Shown here piece by piece: positions 34,727 through 42,580 of a stretch of 64,000 nt of DNA (position 1 is the first letter of the stretch; each line of letters starts with the position of its first letter). Source of the DNA: Achromobacter sp. AONIH1 (lineage in GTDB: Bacteria; Pseudomonadota; Gammaproteobacteria; Burkholderiales; Burkholderiaceae_B); NCBI RefSeq assembly GCF_002902905.1, contig NZ_CP026124.1:4960001-5024000 (forward strand). The letters run 5' to 3'. The translations under genes and the position numbers were made by a program. The notes beneath the pieces were generated by a model, which was given only the letters and a program-made list of their open reading frames with translations, was not told the DNA's origin and did no database searches.

Positions 34727-36581
34727 AGCGCGGAATGTCCGGAACGGCGGAACGGGCCTGCGCCAGCAGATGCTCGACGATCAGGCCGAACCTCTCGGGC
34801 CTGCCCTGGAACAAGGCATCGGCGCCGCCATTGCCGAGAATCATCGCGGTCAGCGCCGCCCTGCCCCGCGCATCGTCGATCAGTCCGATCGCGGCCCGCT
34901 CGTATTGCCCGGCATCGGCCGCGATCAACCATTCCGGCAGCCGCAGCCGCCGGAACAGCGCGGCGTCCAGGCGTTCATGCACTTCGCGGCCCGTCATGCA
35001 GACCCCGGGCAGGCCCTGGCTGACGGTGTCGACGATGCCGTTGGTGTTGCCGTAAGGAAAGGGATCGAGGAACAGATCGCAGCCGCGCAGGCGCGCGAGA
35101 TAGTCCTCGTAGGGCATGCTTTCGTGTACGTGGGCTTGCGGCACGGCGGCGGTCACCGTGCGCCGCAGGGCCGCGTGCGCCACGCCCCGGCAGTCGCCAA
35201 CGAAGAAATGAAATTGCACGGCCCGGGAAGCGCGCTCGCCGATGCGCCGGCACGTCGCCAGGAAGCGGGCGTTCAACTTCAGCGAGGTCGCGCAGACGGC
35301 GACGCGCAGCGGGCGTTCCGGGTCTGGATGCGGGCTCTCCACGCCGGGCGACGCGGGCCGGGCCTGGAAGCCGGGCGGCGGCACATGCACCACGCAGTCC
35401 CTGGGCAGCGTGACCACGCGCTCGCTGAAGCAAGAGGCATCGCCCAGCGTGTCTTCCTCGACCAGCATGGCGTCGATGCCTGGCGCGTGCGTGGTCGCGG
35501 GATGACCGGCGGCGGCGAGCTGCAACGGCGCCAGGCGCAGATTGCTCAGCGGAACCGCCAGCGGCGACAGGCCGATGCTTGGGTAATAGATGATGTCTGG
35601 CCGGAGTTCGCGCGCCAGCGCCACGGCCTGCGCCACCGCATCCGGCGGCGACAGGCTGTGGCAACGATCGAAAACCGTCCGCGCGACCGCATCGACGGCC
35701 CCGGACATCGCCACCCCGTGCAGCTCGAAGCGGGCGCGCGCCGCGCGCAAGGTCGACGAATGCGTGCGATACAGGGAATGCGGCGCCGAGAAGGCCTCCA
35801 GCACCACCAGCATCAAGGGTCGCGCCCGCCTTGGCGGATGGGCGCGCATGTCGTCGAGTCCGTCGGCCAGCAGCCGCTGTCGCAGCAGGCGGTTGATCTC
35901 GCGCTTGATGTCGTGCTTGTCCGCCGCCAGCGCATAACTGCAATGCATGTACGCATCATGCAACACGGCTGTCGGCAGGCCGCGCAGGTCGGGAAGCTGC
36001 GCCAGTTTGCGAGGCAGCCAGCGCAGCATGGTCTCGCGGCGCGCGCAGGCCGAAGGCGTGACCATCTGGCGCGCGGCCAGCCGGGCGATGCACAGACCAA
36101 CCGCCGCCCGCGCGTCATGCGCCCAGAGCGCGTCCAGCGGCACGTCCAGTTCGGAATCCGGCACGCACAACACGCAGTACTTGAGCAAGTCGCCCGGGCT
36201 CAACGCCAGTGCGCCGCCCTGCCCTGGCATCGCGCCGGCCAGCGCGGCGATCACGTGATCCGCATGCCCGAACGGCGTGGCGCCGAAGATGGCCGCCAGC
36301 CAGCGCTGCAGCGTCAGGAACTGCTCGAAGCCGTCGCGCGAGACCTGGAAGCCCGGGTCGGCGAACAGGGCGCCGACGGCCGCCGCCCAGCGGGCCAGGA
36401 AATGCGCCCGGGCGTCCTCGGACAGCCCGGCAGGCAGCGCCCCATGGCGCTCGTCCAGGCGGCGCAGGCCCAGCAGCAACAGCCGTCCGGCGGCCTCGTG
36501 CTGACGACGATGCACCAGCCACTCGAACTGGCTCAGGGAGAACGCGGGCGGGTCGCGCGGATCGGCGGGCATGGCATCCAT
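34725..36581 (-). CDS. HMW1C-like cytoplasmic protein N-glycosyltransferase (GT41)
   Basis: 618 residues, close to the 620 of Actinobacillus NGT. The N-terminal half is all-helical (family AAD-like domain). The C-terminal GT-B half has SLKLNARFLATCRRIGER, whose Lys (about residue 435) matches the UDP-sugar-contacting Lys of the family. It is followed by CDLFLDPFPYGNTNGIVD, GVCMTGREVHERLD and LRLPEWLIA, all hallmark HMW1C segments. Such enzymes attach hexose to Asn in NX(S/T) sequons of surface adhesins before export. It lies directly upstream of the autotransporter. The start may be 36581 or 36572. Confidence 0.9.
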   Translation of the reverse strand: MDAMPADPRDPPAFSLSQFEWLVHRRQHEAAGRLLLLGLRRLDERHGALPAGLSEDARAHFLARWAAAVGALFADPGFQVSRDGFEQFLTLQRWLAAIFGATPFGHADHVIAALAGAMPGQGGALALSPGDLLKYCVLCVPDSELDVPLDALWAHDARAAVGLCIARLAARQMVTPSACARRETMLRWLPRKLAQLPDLRGLPTAVLHDAYMHCSYALAADKHDIKREINRLLRQRLLADGLDDMRAHPPRRARPLMLVVLEAFSAPHSLYRTHSSTLRAARARFELHGVAMSGAVDAVARTVFDRCHSLSPPDAVAQAVALARELRPDIIYYPSIGLSPLAVPLSNLRLAPLQLAAAGHPATTHAPGIDAMLVEEDTLGDASCFSERVVTLPRDCVVHVPPPGFQARPASPGVESPHPDPERPLRVAVCATSLKLNARFLATCRRIGERASRAVQFHFFVGDCRGVAHAALRRTVTAAVPQAHVHESMPYEDYLARLRGCDLFLDPFPYGNTNGIVDTVSQGLPGVCMTGREVHERLDAALFRRLRLPEWLIAADAGQYERAAIGLIDDARGRAALTAMILGNGGADALFQGRPERFGLIVEHLLAQARSAVPDIPR

Positions 36582-36696
36582 CCGCGCTGAGTCGGCAATT
36601 GCCCTGAATGCGTTCCATCGCCCGCGTGGATCGCCGGCGCGCAACGCGCCGCTACCTGTATAAACTAAGCCTCTCGTTGCCAGATAAAGGAATCCC

Positions 36697-37440
36697 TTGT
36701 CGAACACCCCCGGAGCGCGCCGATTCGTCGCGGCGACCGCAAGCGCCATCCGCACCCAGGGCCGCGCCATGCTGGCCGCCGCGCCCTGGTCCCTGGCCGT
36801 CTTCACGCTGTCGCTGCCCTTCGCCCTGCTGACGCCCAAGCCGTACCAGTTCCGCGACTGGCTGTTCGTTGCGCTCGCGCTGGTCAACCTGATCGCCTTC
36901 GCGCGCATGAGCTACGCCTGGCACCGGGTCGTCAATCACGCGGCCGACGATGGCTCGGCGCGCGGCAGCGCCGGCGAGGCCCGTCACCTGGTGCTGCTGG
37001 CCGCGCTGGCCATTGGCGTCACCTATCTGGCACGTATCTGCGGCGATCTGCCCTTCGTGCTGTACGCGCTGCTCGACGGCAAGACCGACACGATTTTCTT
37101 CGCTTGCCTGACCGCGCTGATGGCGTTGATCTGGCTGCCGGTGCTGTACGCGCTGGCCGTGGCGGGACTGTCCCTGCCCCGCGTCGCGGTCACCGGCGAA
37201 TATGGATTCCGCGACGCGCGCGCGGCGATGCGCTACCCGCGCTGGCCGCTGATGCTGGCGCTGCTGCTGTTGCTGGCGATCGGCAGCTTCGTCGCCATGG
37301 ACCTGCAACCGCTGCTGTACTACCCCACCGGCGCGCGCATCGCCTATGGCGTGGTCGGCACGCTGCTGTGCGTGCTGATCACCTTCTTGCTGATGACCAT
37401 GGTCGCGGTGGCTTACCGTGACAGGGCGGGCCAGCCATGA
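36697..37440 (+). CDS. Multi-pass membrane protein (247 aa)
   Basis: Five or six hydrophobic segments: PWSLAVFTLSLPFALLT, WLFVALALVNLIAF, LVLLAALAIGVTYLA, FACLTALMALIWLPVLYAL, PLMLALLLLLAIGSFVAM and IAYGVVGTLLCVLITFLLMT. No family is recognised. The start codon is TTG at 36697, fixed by AAAGGA five to eight bases upstream. Its stop overlaps the next start by four bases, so it is translationally coupled to the amidohydrolase and may help its export or handle its substrate or product. Divergent from the glycosyltransferase gene, 115 bases away. Confidence 0.75.
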   Translation: MSNTPGARRFVAATASAIRTQGRAMLAAAPWSLAVFTLSLPFALLTPKPYQFRDWLFVALALVNLIAFARMSYAWHRVVNHAADDGSARGSAGEARHLVLLAALAIGVTYLARICGDLPFVLYALLDGKTDTIFFACLTALMALIWLPVLYALAVAGLSLPRVAVTGEYGFRDARAAMRYPRWPLMLALLLLLAIGSFVAMDLQPLLYYPTGARIAYGVVGTLLCVLITFLLMTMVAVAYRDRAGQP

Positions 37441-38912
37441 CTTACCGTTCCGATTCCTCCTCGCCGTTTTCCCGGATCCTGGGTCCGCTGCGCGCCCGCC
37501 AGTGCGCCTGCCATAGCGCGCAGTGCCAGCGGCTGCACCAGCGCGTGACCGAGGACCTGTCACGCCGCCATTTCCTGGGCGGCATGGCCGCCATGCTGGC
37601 GCCCTTCGCCCTGCCCTCGGCGGCGATGGCGGCGGCGACCGCGCTGGCCGATGACGCACGCCCGCTGCTGCTGACCAACCTGCGCCTGTTCGACGGCTCG
37701 GGCACGGCGGCGCGCGAGGGCGTGCAGGTGCTGGTCAAGGGCAAGCGCATCGCCGACCTGCTGCCGGCGTCCGCCACCGTGGCGGACGCGCGTGTACTGG
37801 ACTGCCAAGGCAAGCTGCTGCTGCCGGGGCTGATCGACGTGCACTGGCACACGATGCTGGCGGCGATTCCGCAGATGACGGCCATGACGGCCGACCTGGG
37901 CTATCTGTACCTGGTGGCCGCCAAGGAAGCCCAGCGCACGCTGATGCGCGGCTTCACCTCGGTGCGCGACGCGGGCGGGCCGGCGTTCGCGCTCAAGCGC
38001 GCGATCGACGAGGGGCTGGTGGACGGGCCGCGCATCTATCCCAGCGGGGCGATGATCTCGCAAACGTCCGGGCACGGGGATTTCCGGCTGCGCAGCGACC
38101 TGCCGCGCGCCGACGGCGCGCCGCTGAGCCTGGTGGAAAACACCGGCGTGGCCATGATCGCCGACGGCGAGGCCCAGGTGCTGCGCCGCGTGCGCGAACA
38201 ACTGATGCTGGGCGCCAGCCAGATCAAGATGATGGCGGGCGGCGGCGTGGCCTCGCTGTACGACCCGCTGGACAGCACCCAGTTCACCGAGCGCGAACTG
38301 CGCGCCGGCGTCGAGGCCGCCAGCGACTGGAACACTTATGTGATGACGCACGTCTACACGCCCAAGGGCATCCAGCGCGCGATCCACGCCGGCGTGAAGT
38401 GCATCGAGCACGGTCAGCTGGCCGACGAGGCCAGCGTGCGCCTGATGCGCGACCAGGACGTGTGGTGGAGCCTGCAGCCGTTCCTGCAGGACGAGGACAG
38501 CAACGCCTATCCCGACGCGGAGCGGCAGGCCAGCCAGAAGCAGGTGGCCGAGGGCACGGTCCAGGCCTATGCGCTGGCGCAGAAGCACGGCGTCAAGACG
38601 GGCTGGGGCACGGATATCCTGTTCAATCCCCGCAACACCGCGACGCAGGGCAGGCAGCTGGCCAAGCTGACGCGCTTCTACGATCCGCTGACGCTGCTGG
38701 GCCAGGCCACGGGCGTCAACGGCGAGCTGCTGGCGCTGTCGGGCGAGCGCAACCCCTACCCCGGCGCGCTGGGCCGGATCGCGCCGGGCGCCTGGGCCGA
38801 TCTGCTGGTGGCCGACGGCGATCCCTCGGCCAATCTCGATTTCCTGGCGGATCCCGACAAGAACCTGCGCCTGATCATGAAGGACGGCAAGGTCCACAAG
38901 AACACGCTGTGA
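37437..38912 (+). CDS. Tat-exported metal-dependent amidohydrolase
   Basis: 491 residues. A twin-arginine signal SRRHFLGGMAAMLAPFALPS lies at about residues 42-61, preceded by an unusual 40-residue leader with Cys at 23, 25 and 30. The catalytic part is an imidazolonepropionase-like amidohydrolase. It has LLPGLIDVHWHTML (first metal-binding H-x-H), the GFTSVRDAGGP segment, and later THVYTPKGIQRAIHAG and KCIEHGQL. GWGTDILF supplies the conserved late Asp. It should hydrolyse a cyclic amide or dipeptide-like substrate in the periplasm. If translation began at GTG 37545, the leader would be absent. Confidence 0.87.
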   Translation: MTYRSDSSSPFSRILGPLRARQCACHSAQCQRLHQRVTEDLSRRHFLGGMAAMLAPFALPSAAMAAATALADDARPLLLTNLRLFDGSGTAAREGVQVLVKGKRIADLLPASATVADARVLDCQGKLLLPGLIDVHWHTMLAAIPQMTAMTADLGYLYLVAAKEAQRTLMRGFTSVRDAGGPAFALKRAIDEGLVDGPRIYPSGAMISQTSGHGDFRLRSDLPRADGAPLSLVENTGVAMIADGEAQVLRRVREQLMLGASQIKMMAGGGVASLYDPLDSTQFTERELRAGVEAASDWNTYVMTHVYTPKGIQRAIHAGVKCIEHGQLADEASVRLMRDQDVWWSLQPFLQDEDSNAYPDAERQASQKQVAEGTVQAYALAQKHGVKTGWGTDILFNPRNTATQGRQLAKLTRFYDPLTLLGQATGVNGELLALSGERNPYPGALGRIAPGAWADLLVADGDPSANLDFLADPDKNLRLIMKDGKVHKNTL

Positions 38913-38919
38913 GCGCCGC

Positions 38920-39303
38920 CTAGGGCTTGGGCTTGAAGATCAGCTTGATCGGGTTGTCGGGCTTGTAGTTGGCCGACTGCGGGCCGTATTCCGGATTGAA
39001 CTGCGGATGCCAGGCGCGGACTTCGGTGGCGGAGATCCATTCGACCTGTAGCTGATCCTGCGGCCCGTAGGAGTCGAACTGGGCCACGGCCTGCAGCGAT
39101 CCCTGGCATTTTTCGGTGGCGCCCTTGGGCAGCACCGAGACCTGCGTCTTCTCGGTCCAGGTCAGCGAGCCGGGCTGCGGGCAGAGGCGGACCTCGACGT
39201 GGTACTTGCCGTCAGGCGACGGCAGGTCGGCGACGATCTTGTTGGGACCGCAGGCCGTCAGCAGGACGGCAGACAAGAGCGCGAGCGGAACGCATTTTTT
39301 CAT
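38920..39303 (-). CDS. Small lipoprotein (127 aa)
   Basis: A signal sequence MKKCVPLALLSAVLLTACG has the lipobox LTAC (Cys18). The mature domain has DGKYHVEVRLCPQPGSLTW and DQLQVEWISATEVRAWHPQF; no family is recognised. It is convergent with the amidohydrolase gene. Its 5' end and leader (about 39278-39345) occur again, diverged, at 40281-40350, showing that a second copy once existed nearby. Confidence 0.72.
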   Translation of the reverse strand: MKKCVPLALLSAVLLTACGPNKIVADLPSPDGKYHVEVRLCPQPGSLTWTEKTQVSVLPKGATEKCQGSLQAVAQFDSYGPQDQLQVEWISATEVRAWHPQFNPEYGPQSANYKPDNPIKLIFKPKP

Positions 39304-39491
39304 CGAGAATCCTTCTGGCCTTGAGCGCGGCCGATCCGTGAAAATGTGGTCATGATACTTTGACCGCCAGTGCGGCCGGTCCCGGCTTGAATTGGCATCA
39401 AGGTATGACCAAAGGCGACCCGCGAAGCCGGCATCCCCGCCCTGCCGTCCGCCTCTTGCACTGCCCCCTCAACCGTCCAAGGAAATCCCGC

Positions 39492-40007
39492 ATGTCGATA
39501 GCCCTCGCCGATCTGGAACAAGCCGTCATGGACCTGCTGCGCGCGCAGCCGGCCTTCGCGGGTTGGAAGAAAAAGGGCAAGCGTTGCCTGTGGCGGACCT
39601 GCGGCGAGGTGCAGCAAGGCGCGGAGCTGATCCGCTATCGCGGCTCCTTCGACAATGCACAGCACCTGTCCCTGGGCGTGTACGCGTCCTTTCCGTGCGA
39701 AAGGGAATGGCCGGTCTATGTGCCGGCCGAGATCTGGAACAAGGGGCGCCTGTACCGCCGCGCCTATCTGAAGCCGGGCGACGGGTTGATCGACGAACCC
39801 ACGCTGGGCAGCGGCGCCGTGCTGACGATCCACAACGAACAGGAATTGGCCAACTGGCTGGCGGCCCTGCCGGCCGACATCGAGAACCACCTCGCCCCCT
39901 GGCTGGCGCGCTACCAGTCGCTGGAACAGGCCTGGTATGAATACCGCATTCCCAGCTGGCGCCTGGCAGCGGCCGGCATCAAGCCGGATGCGGATCAGAC
40001 GAGCTGA
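39492..40007 (+). CDS. Hypothetical protein (171 aa)
   Basis: A soluble protein with MSIALADLEQAVMDLLRAQP at its start and a middle part CLWRTCGEVQQGAELIRYRG then LSLGVYASFPCEREWPVYV. This layout resembles DUF4304-type immunity-like proteins, but I cannot confirm the family. AAGGAAA upstream of the ATG at 39492 decides the start. It is read divergently from the lipoprotein gene. Confidence 0.6.
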   Translation: MSIALADLEQAVMDLLRAQPAFAGWKKKGKRCLWRTCGEVQQGAELIRYRGSFDNAQHLSLGVYASFPCEREWPVYVPAEIWNKGRLYRRAYLKPGDGLIDEPTLGSGAVLTIHNEQELANWLAALPADIENHLAPWLARYQSLEQAWYEYRIPSWRLAAAGIKPDADQTS

Positions 40008-40044
40008 ACCTGCCGCGTATCACCATAAGCGCGACTCCTACCCC

Positions 40045-40355
40045 GCTCGTAGCAGGTCCGCCACGCGCGCATGAGCGCCGCCTCGTCCCCGCGTCTACGT
40101 ATTGCGGCGCGCCCTGCGCCATCGCCGCGTACAGCAGGGCATCGCTCACGTCCTGCCACAGCGGCGCCAGCATTTCCTCGGTCTCGCCGTCCTCGTCCGT
40201 GTCGATCACAATGGCCTGGTCGCCGTCGAGCGCCTGCGCGCGACGGCGCATCTGGCATGGACCTGCAACCGCTGCTGCTGACGCGCGAGCGGAACGCATT
40301 TTTCATCGAAAGTCCTTCTGGCCTTGAACGCGGCCGATCCGTGAAAGCCTGGTGA
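40045..40355 (-). pseudogene. Chimeric remnant: lipoprotein 5' end fused to the 3' end of a 44545-type gene
   Basis: Bases 40045-40262 match 44566-44770 almost base for base (for example the block coding for DEDGETEEMLAPLWQDVSDA), with a one-base deletion near 40091 that shifts the frame. Bases 40281-40355 match the leader and first codons of the lipoprotein gene at 39278-39345. Both pieces lie in the same minus-strand orientation. The 40008-40562 gap contains no other gene. It looks like the scar of a duplicated cassette whose middle has been deleted. Confidence 0.72.
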
Positions 40356-40562
40356 TGATACCGAGCAAGGCGGCGAGTCCGCGTGGGCGCGGTGCGCTTG
40401 ATCGCGGCCATGCCAGCGCATCTGCACACCTGCCGCATGGGCAGCAGTTACCTTTGGAATTCTTTATTCATATACGGTCGCCATAACTCCCCAACGCGGC
40501 CATGGATCAGGCATCATCGCGTCCTCGGCGGGACCTTCCCGCGCACAGATTCAGGTGGCCTC

Positions 40563-42578
40563 TTGCAATCCCTCACCTCCATTCGCCGCGACCTCCGCGC
40601 CCTGGTCCAGGCCCGCGACTACGCCCAGATCGACGCCTATTACGACGCGCTGGAACAGCGGGACTGGGCCGATACCGAAGATCCGGGCGCGCCGTATTTC
40701 GAGGCGGCCAACTCGGGCACGCTGTTCGACTATTCCATGGTCCCGTTCCAGGACGCCGCCGCCTTTCTGCAAGACTGGATCGCGGCCAGCCCGGGCTCGT
40801 ACCACGCCCATCTGGTGCTGGGCAATTTCTGTTTCGGCCGCGCCGGCGACATCCGGGGATACGGCTGGGCCGACAGCGTGACGCAGGACCGCTGGCTGGG
40901 CGCCGCCCTGGCCTGTGAACGCGCCGCCGCCGCGCTGGTGCAGGCGATGGCGCTGTCGCCGCGCCCGATCGCGGCCTGCGTGACGATGATGCAGATGTGC
41001 GCGCATTTCCAGGAACCATACTGGCTGCGCCAGCTGTTCCTGGGCAACGCGCCGGAAACCATCACGCACGAGGACATCGACGAGCCGGGCATGATGGACG
41101 CCGCGCTGGCCCATCTGGCCGAGCTGGGCGTGCCGCGCCTGACGCCTGAACAGACGCCTGATGCCCTGCCCACGGGCCTGGCGCCGCGCGCCGAGCACGA
41201 GATGGACCAGGCCAAGGATTATTGGCTGCTGCGCGCGCTGGACCTGCGACCCGGGCACCTGGGCGCGCTGATGGCGTATGCGCAGTACCTGCGTCCGCGC
41301 TGGGGCGGCAGCTATGAGGACATCGACGGCATGGCCGGCGGACCGCTGTGCGCGGCGCTGTCCGAGCTGCAGCGCAACGCGATCCGCTGGATCGGCATCC
41401 TCGATTCGATGGGCGATTATCCGGAGCCGGACGACGCCGAGGCGGTGGAGGAATACCGCGAGATGTTCGAATCGTTCCTGCAGCGCGAGCTGCGGCCGGA
41501 AGAGCGCGGCATGGCGCTGGGTTTTTACGCGCAGTTCGTCAGCTATTCGCTGGAGGACCAGGTCCAGGCGCGCGCGCTGCACGCACAGAGCGCGGCGGCA
41601 TTTCCGCCGAACCGTTATTTCGGCGACGTGGACGGACCGTTCCGCAGCTTCGCGCACGTCAGCATCATCCACGGCCTGCCGGACGACGACGGCGCCTTCA
41701 AGAGCGTGCTGGAACGCATGTGCCATTGGGATACCGTGGCTACGCCGCAGGCGCTGGCGGCGGTGGCCCATCACTACGGCCGCTGGGGTTTCGCGCAAGA
41801 CCCGGCGCGCGCGCAGCAGTTGCTGGACCGCGCCGCGGTGCTGGCGCAGGACCAGGCGGACGACGATTTCAACGTCTTGGCGGCGGCCGCCATGCTATGG
41901 GATGGCGGCGACCATGAGCAAGGCTATTTCCTGACGCGGCAGCTGGCGGACCGCCGCGTGGCGGACGCGGCCAGCAGCATGTACGACATCCACCGGGGCT
42001 TCCGCGACAACACGCCGGACAGCTACCTGGACGACGCGGTGCGCGACCAGTGGCTGCAGTGCGCGGTGGAAGAAGGCTCGCCGCTGGCCATGTACAACAT
42101 GGCCTATCGCAACATCTTCGACGACGAACTGGATTTCTCGCGCCGCGAGAACCTGGACAGGGTTCTGCGCCTGCTTCACGGCGCACGCCAGGAGCCGCGC
42201 GCCGACGCGCTGGCGCGGCTGCGCATCGGCGTGCTGCTGCGCGACCACGGCACCGAGCAGGAACAGCAGGAAGGCGTGCGCGCCTATCTGCGTCCGCTGG
42301 TGGACGAGGATCACGACTGGCGCGCGGCGCGCGCCAGCGCCGAGATCGCGCTGGCCTACGCGCACGGGCGCGGCGCCAGGAAGAATCGCTTCGCCGCCAT
42401 CGAATGGGCGCAGCACGCCAGCCGGCTGCAGCCTGACGACGAAGGCATCGACGAGATCCAGTCGCAGGTGCTGAATTCGCACAGCCTGGTCAAGACCATC
42501 GGCACGGTGTTCGGCGCCTACATGGGCCGAGGCGGCACCAGCGCCGAGGACCTGCCGCCCAAGCCGGACGCGCAGTAG
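40563..42578 (+). CDS. DUF4034 domain-containing protein
   Basis: About 671 residues if translation starts at TTG 40563, which has AGGTGG upstream; an ATG at 40437 would add a non-conserved leader. The N-terminal LRALVQARDYAQIDAYYDAL and following helical region fit DUF4034 as I know it. The C-terminal third has Sel1/TPR-like features (GSPLAMYNMAYRN, IALAYAHGRGARKNRFAAIEWAQHA). No signal or membrane segment is seen. It is followed after two bases by the M48 protease gene, so the two form an operon. Confidence 0.75.
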   Translation: MQSLTSIRRDLRALVQARDYAQIDAYYDALEQRDWADTEDPGAPYFEAANSGTLFDYSMVPFQDAAAFLQDWIAASPGSYHAHLVLGNFCFGRAGDIRGYGWADSVTQDRWLGAALACERAAAALVQAMALSPRPIAACVTMMQMCAHFQEPYWLRQLFLGNAPETITHEDIDEPGMMDAALAHLAELGVPRLTPEQTPDALPTGLAPRAEHEMDQAKDYWLLRALDLRPGHLGALMAYAQYLRPRWGGSYEDIDGMAGGPLCAALSELQRNAIRWIGILDSMGDYPEPDDAEAVEEYREMFESFLQRELRPEERGMALGFYAQFVSYSLEDQVQARALHAQSAAAFPPNRYFGDVDGPFRSFAHVSIIHGLPDDDGAFKSVLERMCHWDTVATPQALAAVAHHYGRWGFAQDPARAQQLLDRAAVLAQDQADDDFNVLAAAAMLWDGGDHEQGYFLTRQLADRRVADAASSMYDIHRGFRDNTPDSYLDDAVRDQWLQCAVEEGSPLAMYNMAYRNIFDDELDFSRRENLDRVLRLLHGARQEPRADALARLRIGVLLRDHGTEQEQQEGVRAYLRPLVDEDHDWRAARASAEIALAYAHGRGARKNRFAAIEWAQHASRLQPDDEGIDEIQSQVLNSHSLVKTIGTVFGAYMGRGGTSAEDLPPKPDAQ

Positions 42579-42580
42579 GC

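Noticed and set aside
31748..35023. Plus-strand open frame of over 1000 codons opposite the autotransporter
   Set aside because: Its length comes from GC-rich third-position bias. The opposite strand has a signal peptide, a beta-barrel C-terminus and a good ribosome-binding site.
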